From Allium sativum (taxonomy: Eukaryota > Streptophyta > Magnoliopsida > Asparagales > Amaryllidaceae): a stretch of DNA of 64,000 nt. Every line of letters begins with the position of its first letter. The first letter of the stretch is position 1. This document shows positions 22,672-35,968 of the stretch, piece by piece. Under the pieces are notes generated by a model. It did not search any database. It was given only the letters and a program-made list of their open reading frames with translations, and had not been told where the DNA came from. The position numbers were made by a program, and so were the translations under genes. Where the stretch lies: positions 305,713,456-305,777,455 of the forward strand of contig CM060922.1 in the NCBI GenBank assembly GCA_030737875.1, in the 5' to 3' direction.

Positions 22672-25600
22672 TCACGTCAGGTAAGGCCGCAAATGCTGGG
22701 CGTTCCACACTCTGGGGATTTCGTCTCCATCCATGGTTGCTAGCTTGAAGGTTTCATTATCAAGTCTTCGCAGGATGGAATATGGTCCTTCCCATTTCGG
22801 ACCCATATGCACTGAGTATGGGAAGACACGTTTTAGAACCAAGTCTCTGGGTTCAAAGGTTCGTGCTCGAACTTTCTTGTTGTAATATCGAGCTATCTGC
22901 CGCTTATGACTTAAGGCACGTAAATCGGCTTCGTCCCTCTTCTCTTTGATCGTGTCCACGGATTCAAGGAGCAACTCATTGTTGGTCATCGGGTCGTAAT
23001 AGGTGACTCGGTGAGAAGGTACTTCTAACTCGACTGGGATGACCGCTTCAGTTCCAAAGGCGAGAGAAAATGGTGTATGGCCCGTTGCCGATTTATAGGT
23101 CGTTCTATAGGCCCATAGTGCCAAGGGCAATTCATCGACCCACATGGCCTTGGCCCGCTTCAATCTCTTCTTCAGGATGGATTTAATCGCTTTGTTTGCC
23201 GCCTCCACTTGGCCGTTCGCTTGCGGATGTGCCACAGAGGTGTACCTTTTCTCGATGTGGTATTTCCGGCAAAAGTCTCTAAACTCAGTGCTGTCAAACT
23301 GAGTTCCATTATCCGTTATGACGATTATTGGGATCCCAAATCAGCATATGTTGTTTCTAACAACGAAGCAGATTACTGGCTTGGTAGTTATTGTGGTTAA
23401 TGGCTCTGCTTCTACCCATTTGGTAAAATAATCCATGGCTATGATAGCGAATTTTGCTCCGCCCTTTGCTATGGGGAGGCTTCCAATGGTATCAATTCCC
23501 CACATAGCAAAGGGACACAGACTCGTCACCATCTTCAGCTGGCTTGATGGGGCTCTATGGATCTTAGAAAATCTCTGGCAGGCGTCACAACGTCGCGCGT
23601 ATTTGGCCGCATCCTTATTTACGGTTGGCAGAAATAACCATATCGTATTATTTTCTTCGCTAACGTTTGGCCTCCCGTGTGATATCCACATTCGCCTTCA
23701 TGTACTTCTTGCAATACGCGCTGAATATCGCTGTGGGCAATACACCGGAGGAGGGCATTGAAAATCCTTGTCTATACAGGACTCCCTCTTGCAACACATA
23801 CCGAGAGTCCTTCCAAATTATTGCACGCCTCTCACTTTTCTTCATAGGGAGCGTTCCATACATTAGGAAATTCTTCAAGGGAGTCATTCACGACTCCCTT
23901 TCAGGTTCAACATCTAGTACCGGATCAACTTCCATCTGATCTATACTAGGTGATTGTAAGACTTCCATTGGGACCAGCTCTGTATTTTCAGGACTGTCAG
24001 AACTGGCCATTTTCGCCAATTTATCTGCTTTTTGGTTCTCTGCTCGAGGAATGTGGGATATGGTGTGATGGTCAAAACCATCCAGCAACTTTTTCACTTT
24101 TTCTAAATATGATATCAGCCTAGGACTTTTGGCTTGGAATTTTCCTATGACCAGGTTCACAACTATTTTGGAGTCGCAAAAGATGTCTAACTTCGCAATC
24201 TTCAACTCCTTTGCAAGTTTCAAACCAGCAATTAGGGCTTCGTATTCTGAGTCGTTGTTAGTGGCGCGGAACTCCAATCTGAGAGCATAGTATATCGGCC
24301 GTTTTTCTAGAGTTTCGAGCACCACTCCGGCACCAGATCGTCTATCGTTCTTTGCTCCGTCAGTGAACAACTTCCAGGCACTGGGATCGAGGAGTAGCCT
24401 TGGCGGATCGACTTCTTCGCTTATTGTGTCATCTTCTGGGATGGTAAACTCTGCTATGAAGTCTGCCAGCACTTGCCCCCTTATTGATCGCCGGGGTTGA
24501 AAATTCAAATCGAACTGACTTAGTTCAATGTCCCACTTAAGTAATCTTCCCGAAGCCTCTGGCCTTTGAAGAACTTGTTTTAACGGGTGATCAGTGTATA
24601 TATTAATCGGGTGAGCTTGAAAATAGTGGCGAAGCTTCCTTGATGCAATCAACAAACTGTACGCAAGCTTTTATATCCTTGGATAATTTCGTTCAGCTAC
24701 CGCCAACTTCTTACTCACATAATATACTGGTCTTTGCACCTTATCTTCTTCTCTAACCAAAGCCGAACTGATCGCATTGGATGACACCGCTAAATATACG
24801 AATAATTCTTCATGATCTACGGGTTTAGACAAAATCGGAAGTTTTTCTAAATGATTCAAGAGATTCTGGAATGCTTCAATACAATCAGGAGTCCATTCGA
24901 AGTTGCGCTTTCCTCGCTTTATTAATTCGAAGAACGGGATACATTTATCTGTATCTTTGGAGATAAATCTACTCAATGCCGCTACTTTCCCTGCGAGGCT
25001 TTGCACATCTTTAATCTGTCTAGGTTTCTGAATATTCCGGATTGATGCGATCTGGTCTGGATTAATCTCGATCCCATGCGAATTGACGATAAATCCTAAA
25101 AAAATTCCCGATGCTACCCCAAATGAACATTTCAAAGGGTTTAATTTCATTCCATACTTCAGGAGAATTTCAAACATTTCTGCTAAATCGGCAGTATGGT
25201 CGGATGATTGTTTCGACTTCACTAACATGTCATCGACGTACACCTCCATCGTCTTCCCAATCTGGTTGTAAAACATCCTATTGACCAATCTCTGATATGT
25301 AGCACCGGCGTTCTTCAAGCCAAAAGGCATCACTACATAGCAATACAATCCCAAATCTGTAATGAAGCTTGTGTGTTCTTGGTCTGGGACGTGCATAAGG
25401 ATCTGATTGTACCCCGAATAAGCATCCATGAAAGAGAGGAGTTCGTCGCCAGCTGTCGAATCCACCAGCTGGTCAATTGTTGGCAACGAAAAACTGTCCT
25501 TTGGGCAAGCTTTATTCAGGTCCGAGAAGTCAATACAGGTGCGCCACTTTCCATTGGCCTTTTTTACCAAGACCGGTTTGGAAATCCAATCTGGATATGT

Positions 25601-25990
25601 TGAGTCTCTGATGAACCCATTACTTCTCAATTTCTCAACTTCCTCTTTCAAAGTAGCTGACCTCTCCGGGCCAAGCATTCGCCTTTTCTGTTTGACAGGA
25701 GGATGCTTCGGGTTGATGCTTAGCGAATGACTCATGATCGAAGGAGATATCCCACACACATCCGAGTGGGTCCTGGCGAATACATCTAAATTGGCTTTCA
25801 AGAAATTCATTAGCTCTTTGGCTCGAATAGGGTCTAACTGGGATCCAATCTTTAGGACCTTCTCTGGGTCTCTATCATCGATTGGAATATCCACAGTTAT
25901 TTCGTTGGGAGTCGCCATTCTGCCCCCAGGCTCTTCGTCCTCTCTGGGATCTATGTCATCGGGCAGTTCTGGGCGACTCTCCCATAGTTA
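22672..25990 (-). pseudogene. pol of H (RT, RNase H, archaeal-like RNase H, integrase), multiply broken
   Basis: The RT block (25918-24671) contains CIDFSDLNKACPKDSF and the catalytic VYVDDMLVKS, followed by a Ty3-type RNase H whose first catalytic Asp appears replaced (VYLAVSSNAIS). After a stop at 24671 the same frame continues with NIYTDHPLKQVL and then a second RNase H with its acidic residues in place (LFTDGAKNDRRSGAG, DSEYEALIAG, IFCDSKIVVN, ENQKADKLAK). A stop at 23888 and a frameshift near 23680 precede the integrase, with CDACQRFSK finger residues and the DDE set in GIDTIGSLP, ITDNGTQFD and NGQVEAANK. Another stop lies at 23341. Two RNase H domains, the first probably inactive, are typical of the Tat lineage. 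No chromodomain follows. Confidence 0.9.
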
Positions 25991-26003
25991 TTTTCTTTAG
26001 TTG

Positions 26004-28112
26004 CTATAACGTTTCCTCCCTTTCTGGGGAGGAAGCGCCTTCAGTCTCTACATCTTTTCCTTTGCGGAGCATCTTCAACTCTGCAATGTAGCATGCTCGG
26101 GCCACGACTTGATCTCCTCTTATTATACCTATACCAGCTTCAGTCGGGAACTTCATTAATAAACACCAAGGGGCTATACAAGCTCTGAACTTTGCTAGGG
26201 CCGGTCGGCCTAAAAATGCGTTGTATGGGGATTCGACGTGCAGAACCACAAAAGGAAGGATTCTTACTCTCTGGCGCTCCCTTTCCCCAAGGGTTACCAA
26301 TAACTCTACATATCCCATTGGAGTAGTTGAGGCTCCATTGAATCCACGTATCCACCTTTCGCATGGTTTTAAATCCTTCAGCTCAAGTTTCATTTGGTCG
26401 AACGTTTTCTTGAACAAAATGTTAACCGAGCTTCCGTTATCTACCAGAACCTTATGGACTATGGCCGAACCAATTGTGGCTGTGATTACCAAGGGATCCT
26501 CAGTTGGGGAGTGAACGCCAGTGCTATCTCTGTCGTGAAAGATGATGTCATCAGTCATTATCTTCTGTTGTTTGACTGGAGCAATGTCCTCAGGGTTACT
26601 GCCTTCCCCTGCCATGAGGGGTTGTTTAGTTGCATTGACATACTGGACCATTGCCCTAAAGCTATGTCCGTCCAGATTAATCCCTCCTACTATGGTGTTG
26701 ATGACGATGTTCTTCCCTTTCTGCTGAGGGGTCTGTCGGGGAGCAAGCTGGCTCTGATTCTGATTCTGGTTTTGATTTTGGTTTGGGATCGATGAGGCTT
26801 GCCCCCTGTCTCTGGTAGTGACCCTGTACTCATCGAGTTCTCCTTCTCGGAGTAGCCTCTCGACCAAGTCTCTCAGGTGACGGCATTCATTTATGGAATG
26901 ACCAAGGATTTGGTGAAATAGACAGAACTTTCCGGTTTCGCGCTCTTTGTCTGACGACTCTCTCGGGGGAGACCTTTTGTACGGAAGGACATTATAGGTA
27001 TCCATGAAGATATTCTCCAATGTATCATTTAACGGTGTGAAACTCTCAATTGGTCTGGGTCGAGATCTTCTCTAAGAATCATTTCCTCGGTTTCTCTTCC
27101 GATTATTGCTATTATTGTTTCCCGGTTGGCGACCATTTCCTTGATTTTTATTCCCAACATTGACTTCAACCTTTCCTGAGTTATCTCCTGTCTGCTTGAT
27201 GGCCACATTGCTCTGGATATCTTCCTTATCATTAGCCTTCCTTTTTCGATTAGCATATATCTCTTCCTGTCGTAAACGGACATTAGCTTTTTCATAAAAT
27301 ATTTCTCTGGTCGGAGGTGGTTTGCCGGCCAGATATCTTCCAAACTCGGTATCCTTATCGACACCGTCAATTAAGGCCATCAACACAGTTTGCTGATGCG
27401 GATCTTTAACTTCTGTGACTACTAAATTAAAACGATCCAAGTATGACCTTAAGCTTTCGTCCGGTCGCTTCTTAATAAGAGACAGCTCAATCACATTCTT
27501 AGATCTCTGAGCATGAAAGCGGAATTGGTTCACGAACTTCTCACTCAATTCCCTTAAACTGGATATCGACCGAGCTGGCAAGCGGGTAAACCACACTAAT
27601 GCCATATCTTCCAAAAATATAGGGAATGCCTTACACTTTATCTTGTCTGTAGTTGCGGCGGCATTCATGGACCAGGAATATCGCATCAGATGCTGGATTG
27701 GGTCAGATTTGCCCGCATAGCGATTCATTGTCGGCATATTAAAATGTCTCGAGAACGTGACCTCCAATATATCATCGGTAAAAGGCGTATGACTACGATC
27801 TATACCCCAATCTTCATCCCTATACCCTCGGCTAGCTATCATGTTTTCCCTGATCATTGCTTCAACATCTGCCCGGGTCAAGGTGGACTCAGGATCGGCA
27901 CTTCTTGCCCGATGGGCTTCTTCAGCATTTCTTTGACGTGCAGCTACAAAGTCTGGGATTCGGGCGGAGCTTCCTTGCCCCCTGTTGTCGAGGTCAACTA
28001 AGCGACGAGCGGGGGGATTGGGTCGATTCTGAGCAGGATCAACCACGTTTCCATTCCTCAGCGGTAAAGTAGGTTCATTCAAGTTACGATTGCTAGTTCC
28101 CTGGTTAAGCAC
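26004..28112 (-). pseudogene. gag and protease of H
   Basis: One frame runs from 28112 to the stop at 26004-26006, broken once at 27072-27074. The gag core has MNRYAGKSDPIQHLMRY, CKAFPIFLEDMALVWF and SLRELSEKFVNQFRFHAQ, all typical of Tat gag. A single cysteine-histidine motif, CLFHQILGHSINEC, takes the place of a CCHC knuckle. The protease contains KVLVDNGSSVNILF, where D-N-G replaces the usual D-T/S-G, as is common in this lineage. A frameshift between 26004 and about 25990 separates it from pol. Confidence 0.88.
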
Positions 28113-28797
28113 TTCCTCTTCCCGAGATCGAAGTTGCTCTATGTTCTCAGCTCTTTCTAGCGGGGGCCAACGTCGGTTTCTTCGGGGCTCCTCAGACGAG
28201 GATGTGTGTTCCGGGGAAGGGAGACGGGTTGGTGAGGAAACCCTCTACCTTATGAGGTCGTTAATTTGCTTGTCCATAGCAGTCAGATTCTGTCGCAATA
28301 CTGAACTCTCTTTCCGCTCAGCAGCTAACTCGTCATATAATCTTTCCCACATGTCAATAATGAGAGAGAAAGCCCTTCAGTAGACGGGGCAGACGGGTCA
28401 AGTTGGTCGCCAACATTCTCTCTTATACGTAAAGAGCTTGATCCAGGTCGAGCAGATGTACCAGCATGGGAGGATCGAGCCATAACCTCCTTTCCGGGTC
28501 GGGTCGTAGTCTGCTTGTCTTTTTGGATCGCAGGATCCTTACCTCGATGGCTCGGAGCGCCCCCTGGGATCGGATCGCGGAAGTGTTATGGTGACGGTTC
28601 GCGATGAGGTCGTGGGAGCGTGTGGCAACTCCTTCAGCTGGTTGGGTCGCGATCCCCTCAACGGATCGGTTCACCCCCTCCTCTCGGCGATCCGTGACCT
28701 CCTCCTCGGGCTACTCGTGCACACTTTCTTCAATTGCTTCATTTTCAGCTTCGTTCGCGTACGAAGCTCGTACTTCCTTAGACTTCTTTCCAGCCAT
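28113..28797 (-). pseudogene. N-terminal part of gag of H, broken frames
   Basis: Reading up from the gag frame, the coding pattern continues (WERLYDELAAERKESSVL, then an in-frame stop, then LPSPEHTSSSEEPRRNRRW). In another frame an ATG at 28797 opens MAGKKSKEVRASYANEAEN, about 120 bases from the PBS, and is the likely original start. At least one frameshift and several stops separate it from 28112. Confidence 0.6.
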
Positions 28798-28915
28798 GAT
28801 ATTTGAATTTCGCTGGAATCTTCAAAAACTGAAACAGTGGAGTTTTGGACTGTTTTCTTCGAACTTGAGTATCCAAACAACGGAACAACAATCCAATGTA
28901 CTAAAAATTCTTTCT

Positions 28916-28930
28916 CAGTGAAAGCACCAA
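28916..28930 (-). promoter_or_regulatory. Candidate primer-binding site of H, tRNA not identified
   Basis: Next to the 5' LTR end the minus strand reads TTGGTGCTTTCACTG. TGG matches a tRNA CCA end, but the rest is not the initiator-Met site used by A, B, C and G. I cannot name the tRNA from memory. Confidence 0.55.
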
Positions 28931-28932
28931 AA

Positions 28933-31900
28933 TGTTAGATCCAAAATTGGGTCTAACACCCAAGTTGTTCTGATCTACGAAGAATTATAACTAAAATATG
29001 AAGAAAAAGCAGAAAAAACATGAGATTTATAGTGGTTCGGCGTTAACGAGCCTACGTCCACTTTATATGTAGTTGATTATATGCTAAATGCAAGTACAAT
29101 CAATAGTTTCACTCGATCTCACTCTTACAATTATGATTCTCTCAATAATTTTAGGATAACTCTAAGTAGAAACAATGGAGATATGATAATGGTGGAGTCA
29201 GATCTCTCAATTACCAAAAATCTCCCCAAAAAGTCAAGTTCTGGGCTATTTATAGCTGATTTCTTCAGGCCAATCGCGGTCATACGTGACACAAATCTCG
29301 AGAATCTCGGACTGGTTCATAGCTTGATGGAGAATTGGTCAATATGACAGTTGTGGACAGGTGTCGTGAGATCCTGCATTCTCGGATCGTGGTTGAATTA
29401 GTCATAGCCTTCATTTTCTGGTTTCTGGAGCTCGGATCGGATCGAGCTAACAAGGATGGATCAGATCGAGGCTACAAGGGGTGATCGCGAGCTGGAGAAG
29501 ACATGGCGATCCGACCTGGGTGGAGTGATCGCGATCAAGACTTTACAGGTCAAAGGAACGAAACATCACGTCCTCCTCGTGTGTGGACCTTGGTGGCTTG
29601 GTCAAAATGCTAGCCAACAGATAGGAAATCTTGTCTGATGGCTGCATGTACACACGTGTAAATGTACATGTGTGCACTGCCACGCCGATCAGTATGCAAC
29701 TGAGAAGTAGCCACGTGGACCTTCTCGACTCAGTGCACAGCTCATAGTCAAGCCAGCAATGAAAAAGTCAAAGATCAAATCAAGAAAATGCAAAGTCATT
29801 CTTATATATATACATATATGAATATATGCATATACATAACTTGAAGCAGCATAAAATCAAGACAATAGTGTCAAGACAGTACAAAAGTCCACACAACAAT
29901 CATGGATCAAGAACAATGCAGTCAAGAGCATGAGAAAATGTATATATGCAGTGGCACAAGTGGCAAGTCAAACCAAGTCAAGCATAAACATGTTCAGTTT
30001 TTTTTAGCAACAGCAAAAACAGAAAGTGGTCGAGCACAATGGTGACAAAGTTCAAGCATGCAAAGCACAAGTGCACGACAACATGTGAATTGCATCTAAG
30101 TGTGGAGCATGAAGCAGCATATAGGTGAACAAGTGCCAAATCAGTATGGACATTTTTCAGTGCTCATGTACATGTAAGAAAGTAATATGGTGAGTCACTA
30201 TACATTTCGGCTTTCCAGCATATACAAGTGCAGCCGAACAAGTCATGACAAGATAAATGGAGAAACCGCAAAGCAAACATGTACATAGGCGTGCACACCA
30301 TTGATTCAAGTCATGGTGGAGCTACAGCATGAATGGTTTCAACTCAAGTGAAAATACAATGGTGTATACAAAAGGGTGTATACTTGCAGATGCTAGCATA
30401 TTAGCATGGTCAAGTAGCATGTACAAGTGTATGGAATGATCAACACATAACAGTATGGTGCCTTGCGACAAATCAAAAGTGAAGTAACATGTATGATGAA
30501 TGGTGATACAAGCACAAATATACAAGTAGTACAAGAACAAAGCTACTGTCCAAATCAGCACAGTCAAGTCTCCAAGTGGATAAAATCATCAGGCCAGAAA
30601 AACAAGTTCAGTGTTCAACATGCAAATAGTTTCTTTCAAAGTCAGGTGAGAACAAGGCAGTTTTAAATGGTCAAATGATCAATGGATCCTTAGAAATGTC
30701 TTTGGCAATAATTTAAACTGTTCCAGAAATCATGCAGAATGGTTGTAAAGCTTTTCAATAAATTCTGTATGAATTTATGGCAATGAATCTGTTTCCAGAA
30801 TTATTGAATTTCAATCAATGTTTCAAAGGAGAAAATCAAGCAAGTCGAGCAAGTCATTCGTGATTTCAGGGGACAATCAATTCGAACCAAAACTGGAAAC
30901 AAATGCAATTCATTTCAAGCAGAGACTGTTTAAAATCAAAGAGCACAAATCAATGAAACAATTTATTTGTTTCCATTATTACAAATCAGTGAGAAATTCA
31001 AATTCAAAAAGGGCAACCAAAACAAATTTCCAATTTTCAGGGAGCCACAAATATCTTCTTTCCAGAATTTCTCATTTCATTCAAAAGCCGATAATTTTCA
31101 CAATCAAAAAGGGGAAACACGCAATCAACCAGATCAAAGTCATATAGGAAATCAGAGCGTTAAGGATTTCTATAATCCTATTTTAACACCAATCATCACA
31201 GGCATATCTGCATCGAAACCAAAAAAACAACTCGCAAGCTTTTCAAAGCAATAAAATTCAAATTACTCACCGTTTCGATCGAGAGAGAGAGAGCAAAGCC
31301 CAAAATCAAAGCACCATAAATCGACAGGGATTCGAGCATCAGAAGCTTCATCCAGATTTGAAGAAGTATCAAGCAATCGATCGATTTGGGGGCAAAAAGA
31401 AAAACCCTAGGCCGCCATATTTTTTTCTCCAGAAAACAAAAGGGGATCGGGTAGTTGAATTAAAAAGGGGCCGGCCTATCCCTAATTTGACTAGGCTAAG
31501 TATAAAAGGGGATGACCCTTTATTTACTTTTATCTCCTAGGGTTTTTTATTTTCTACTTTGTTTTGTTTTGTACTTTTTAATTTGTTTTGCAAATCGTCT
31601 TATTCAGTTTCTAGAGTTCTGTAAAATTCTAGGGGTCTCATTCAGGGTGTTGACTGACAGTTCATAGAGTCTGTAAATTCTGGGTTACGGATTCCGGGGT
31701 TGTAATTCGGGAAAATCTGATTGAGGGGATATCGACCAGTCTAGGGTTTTGAGTGTAGGGTTAGAATAGGAGCGTGGAGTTCGCGAGTGTACATGGTCTT
31801 GTATGCGGGATCTGTTCTATCACCTAGTAGAAACCTTAGGAATGCAGCAGTAGGCAGGATTTTGCCGAAGCTGGGTACATCTTATGTCATTTACTTTGTG

Positions 31901-32023
31901 CATTTCTATTTCTGCTAATATCTGTGATCTGATTATTATTTTAATATTCCGTAATATCTGAACTCAACAAAAAAGTGTGATAAACCCTATTCACCCCCCT
32001 CTAGGGTTAATCTAGATCCAACA
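28933..32023 (-). repeat. 5' LTR of H, 3091 bp
   Basis: On the minus strand it starts TGTTGGATCTAGATTAACCC and ends ATTTTGGATCTAACA, a TG...CA pair with matching inverted ends TGTTRGATC. It is followed by the PBS and then gag, so this is the 5' LTR. A TA-rich stretch at 29805-29830 (minus-strand TATATATAAG) is a TATA-box candidate. No gene is supported inside; it is rich in CAAGT/GTCAAG-like words at 29750-30650. The start sequence with CTAGAGGGGGGTGAATAGGG is characteristic of Tat/Ogre LTRs. Confidence 0.88.
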
Positions 32024-33163
32024 AGACTAACTTCTGTTGCCCCCTCGGATCCAAAACGAAACCCCAAGCCCATCTTCTGAAGCCGCGTCGCCCTACTATG
32101 GAACCTGACCGTGCCTCTTCCCTTTCCTGGCCTTGTATGCGTGAGTAGAGTATGTGAGTATGTGAGGTGACTGTGTGCATGTGTTCTTGTGTGAGTTATG
32201 TTCACGTCTTTGCGTGTATGTTAAAAGTGTGTGTTCTTCTTTGGTTAAGTGTGTACTGTTTTGGGTAACTTCAGCCTGAGTTTGTTTTTTGGGTTCTTGA
32301 GTAAGTTGTGTTTCAGTTTTTCTTCGTTTATGCATTGGCTGGTGCGTGTGTTATTTAAATTTGTATATGGACGTGAGTTAGTGTATACATAGAGGAGTGT
32401 TCATTGCGTGTTTATATTTCAATAAATATATATGTATATAATATTTTTTGTTATGATATAGAATTTATAGTATTACATGATTTTTGGGTGAATTGGATTT
32501 ATGTATATGTGTGTTGAGGGGTTAGTTATTTTAATATATTGTATATGTTTTGTATTAGTATTAAATAAAAGTGTTATATATATTATAAATTTATTTTACG
32601 TATATAGAAGTGTTTATATAATATTTTATAAAATAATTTCTGCATTTGATTTGTTGAATTGATTTTGGTGTAGTTTAGAATTATGTCAATATAAAATATA
32701 TATGTTATTTTGAAAAAGAAATTTATCGTGTTTTTTTTTGAGTCAAAATTTGGTATTGAGTTCCGAAATCGTCCCAAAAACCCAGTAACCGTACCGAGCC
32801 ATTGAGAAATTTCCTAGCCTTCTCTTATAAAAAATATATATAATGAGTGGGTACCGTGATCGAATCCATTGTCAATCATGCCTAGAACTCGTTGTTTCGG
32901 TCTACGTCAGTACGTCTACAATTCTGTGCCACGAAGGTGAGTTCTTCTCACACCTGACTCGCATTTATTTCATGGATGTTAGATCAATAATGAACTGTTA
33001 TATGAAATGTGTAGGATTGCTGATAGAAATTATTTAATTTGATATATATGCACATCTCATATGTGACACGATATATTCATATGACACGTAGTTGCACTAA
33101 TGATATATATGCTGTGATTGTTGTTTGTGATTGTTTATACCCTAGTTTAGGAAAAATCACTAA

Positions 33164-33325
33164 GGATTGAAATGATACATACCCGAACGGACATTAGAAT
33201 AGGGAGAATCGTTATGGGTTGAAATGATAAACCTGAACGATTTTTATTGAATTTGGGATCGCGGGTTGAAATGATAGACCCGTAGAAATTTATGAAATTA
33301 CGGGTTGAAATGATAAATATCTGTA
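33164..33325. repeat. Four spaced copies of GGGTTGAAATGATA in E
   Basis: Copies start at 33164 (one base changed), 33216, 33263 and 33302. Three of them end in AYCCG or ACCTG, complementary to the CGGGTT start, so they are small imperfect inverted repeats. Spacing shrinks from 52 to 39 bases. Confidence 0.8.
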
Positions 33326-34076
33326 TCACTAGACCATAGGGTAGAAAACTATATACGGACGTCGTTGGTCTTATTTTGAAATATTCTGATTTGGGGAATT
33401 TGATTTTAAAATAATAACTTAAGAATTATTTTATTTTATTTTTATATATTTATATTTCACATATTTTAAACTTCAAATTTTATAATTTTGAATTATATGT
33501 TTTAAAATGATTTTTATAAGTAAAAATAGATTTAATTCTTATTTAAGTTTTTACTTATAATTTATTTATTTTAAACTATATAATTTAATTATATAAGTAT
33601 TTTTAACTTTTTATATAAATAATTATTTTAAACTTATTTTATATATTACTTTCATTCCTTTATATGTTTATAATCTATATTCTAATTAATTTTAGAATTT
33701 ATAAACGTATATATATCTATATTCAAAATTTTTTCTTATATATGTTTTACAAACTTTATTAATAAATGTCAAGATGGATAAGTTAGATTTTGCAATTTAA
33801 ATTTGAAGTTTAAAATGTAAATTTGTATAACTATTTTTGAATAACGAATGAATCATATTAAGTTATGAATTCGAATTGATACGAACTTTTAGCAGAGATG
33901 AATTGGGAAAAATATGAAATGAATTTGAATTTGAATTGGGTTAAACTTATATGAGATAAATTTGAAGTATTGATTCTAAACTTGAACCTTTCTAATTTAA
34001 GAGAAAGTGTATTTGAAATTTTAACTCGATATGGAATGAATTTGATTTTAAGTAACCGAATTTGAACCTGAATATA

Positions 34077-34145
<69 letters not shown>
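34077..34145. repeat. TG/TA dinucleotide microsatellite
   Basis: A run of TG repeats passes directly into about 26 TA repeats within the AT-rich part of E. Confidence 0.95.
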
Positions 34146-34147
<2 letters not shown>

Positions 34148-35968
34148 AATTGATTGTTATGAATCGTTCGATTTGTATTAAGGAATTTGTTAAATTGGTT
34201 TGTAATAGTGCGAATTGTATAAATGGTATGAATGGAATATGAGATCTGATATAAATTTATAAGTAATGAATTTTATTGTTGAACTTGGATGGTAAAATAT
34301 GACTATTGAATTTGAAATACATGATTTGTATGAATTAGATAAAATGAAGAAAAGGGTTTGATTTAAATCATTAAAAATGAAATTTTGAACTTAAGTGTTG
34401 GATTTCGTGAATCGACTTAACGAGTCCTTTTAAATGTAAAATTGAATCATTTGAATTGTTCGAACTTAAGTTTTGACGAACATAAATCTAACTAAAATAT
34501 TGTCGAAGTTTAAGTATTTTTGTATTGATTTAAATTACCTTTGGAACATAATTTTGTAATCGATTTTTGAATCAAAATTTTTATGTGAACATTTATGGAA
34601 TTTAGAATAATACCAAAGTTAAATATATTATTAGTTTCGAGACCTTTGCGATATGACTTGTAAATCGATTCGATTTAAGAAATTTAAGGAATAGGTTCAA
34701 AATTGAAAATATCGAAGTTAGATATTTAAATTTCATTTCAAATTCGAATATGTGATTTCGTATAAATGATTTTATAAAGTGATTTATAAAATAATAACCA
34801 CGGTGTGAAAAATGTAAATGATTGGTTGTTAAAGAGACCGGGATCAGCTATTGTCATACTCTCTGCCAATCCCGAAAACCACTTTAACAACTGTGTATGC
34901 GGTGGAGTTCTAGAATGAAGGGGATGATTTGGAGATCGACTCTATTTTTTATTTCATATTAATTACGAGACCCTGACTACCTTGAGTCAGCTTGATGTGA
35001 CTAAAACCGGAGCTACGCCGAGACCAAGTGAGGTCATACCTCCTATCGAGCACACTTCTTTGATATTATTCTATTATTGTTGAGATACGATTTGGGCCCT
35101 TTTGATTTCGGAGTGTGTATCGAGGTGGGCAGTAGTAGCTACTATGCGTTACCACCAGTCCGGCTCTGCAAACGGTGAATCCACCCTGACATTCCTTACG
35201 TGCCTTGTCACATGCCTTATACGATCCCACTACGACTTTGGTTTGTACCGTTTTATATGGAGTGCCCTCTGATCAACCTCCGGTTTATGGAGGAATTACG
35301 GTACTGTATATACTATGGGAATATATAAACGGTGTAAGGGTAATCATGGTAATCCCGCTTACGTTATTTTGATATTTTTACTTACTGATAGACACTATTG
35401 TATACATCATATAATACTATATAATATTAGTTTGAAGGATCCTTAGAGGATGGTGATCCCAAACATCCTTTAAGTTACTGATTGCATTTCATAGAACATT
35501 TCATTTGAGTTGATTTACTTCCATGAGAATGTTAGTCCTGATCCGAGTCGTTTTGCTTTTCATTATTGCTCGTGTCAGATCGAGTATTACAGCTTTTGAG
35601 ATTTACTTTTGGAGTTGGAGTATATTGGATTTGCTCACCTGTATCTATGGTCATTTGATCCAGTTCCAGCTATTCTTGTCAATTCAGCTTATATATTTAT
35701 CTTTTATTTATGTATCTGAAATTCATAGTATTAGACTTCCGCTGTATTATTTTTGTAAACTCTGATGTAAATTTTATTTAGTAGCTTCATGAACTACTAT
35801 TATATTTTTCCGCTGTGAGTTATTATATTTCTCTGTATCTGTGTATGTGATCTGCGATTCTGTGATTTATTCTATTTACCTCAGAAGCTAATAAAAATAT
35901 GTTATTTTGGACGTTTCGAGTTGACCTGTTTTGTCGATTCGACACTGTCAAAATGGCTGGTCGTTACA

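Larger units (their letters stand above)
1..32023 (-). mobile_element. Element H: Tat/Retand-type Ty3/gypsy retrotransposon, 3' LTR off-window, interrupted by A
   Basis: Reading the minus strand from the right, the order is 5' LTR (28933-32023), PBS, gag, protease, RT, RNase H, a second archaeal-like RNase H, integrase, then a 3' region holding a long ORF in the opposite sense (1-21514, + strand). The second RNase H and the extra ORF with the so-called gypsy-type transposase domain are known marks of the Tat lineage. The 3' LTR must lie left of position 1, so the left TSD cannot be seen; on the right the 5 bases after the LTR are AGACT (32024-32028). Element A (699-18682) is nested inside. 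Without A, about 14 kb of H is in the window, so the full element should exceed 17 kb. All its reading frames carry stops or frameshifts. Confidence 0.9.
32024..35968 (+). repeat. Element E: 3' part of a chromodomain-type LTR, + sense, split by H
   Basis: It ends GGCTGGTCGTTACA at 35968. Its last part shares order and words with LTRs of B and C in their own sense (TTTCCGCTGT, TTATTATATTT, GCTCACCTG). No PBS follows, so this is a 3' or solo LTR, and its start lies beyond H off the left edge. The bases 35969-35973 (GGTTC) would be its TSD. The interior is very AT-rich (33350-34800), with no supported gene, a GGGTTGAAATGATA repeat and a TA microsatellite. Confidence 0.7.

Noticed and set aside
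25373..26795. Plus-strand frames opposite H pol and protease
   Set aside because: No domain is visible, and the minus strand carries clear RT and protease motifs.
31987..32335. Threonine/histidine-rich minus-strand frames
   Set aside because: They come from a TGTG-rich leader-like stretch at the H/E junction, and one crosses the H boundary.
35000..35968. E as the left LTR of D
   Set aside because: Near its right end E carries words (TTTCCGCTGT, TTATTATATTT) that match the 3' part of B-type LTRs read in their own sense, so E is + sense while D is minus. No polypurine tract adjoins it, and it cuts D inside protease.
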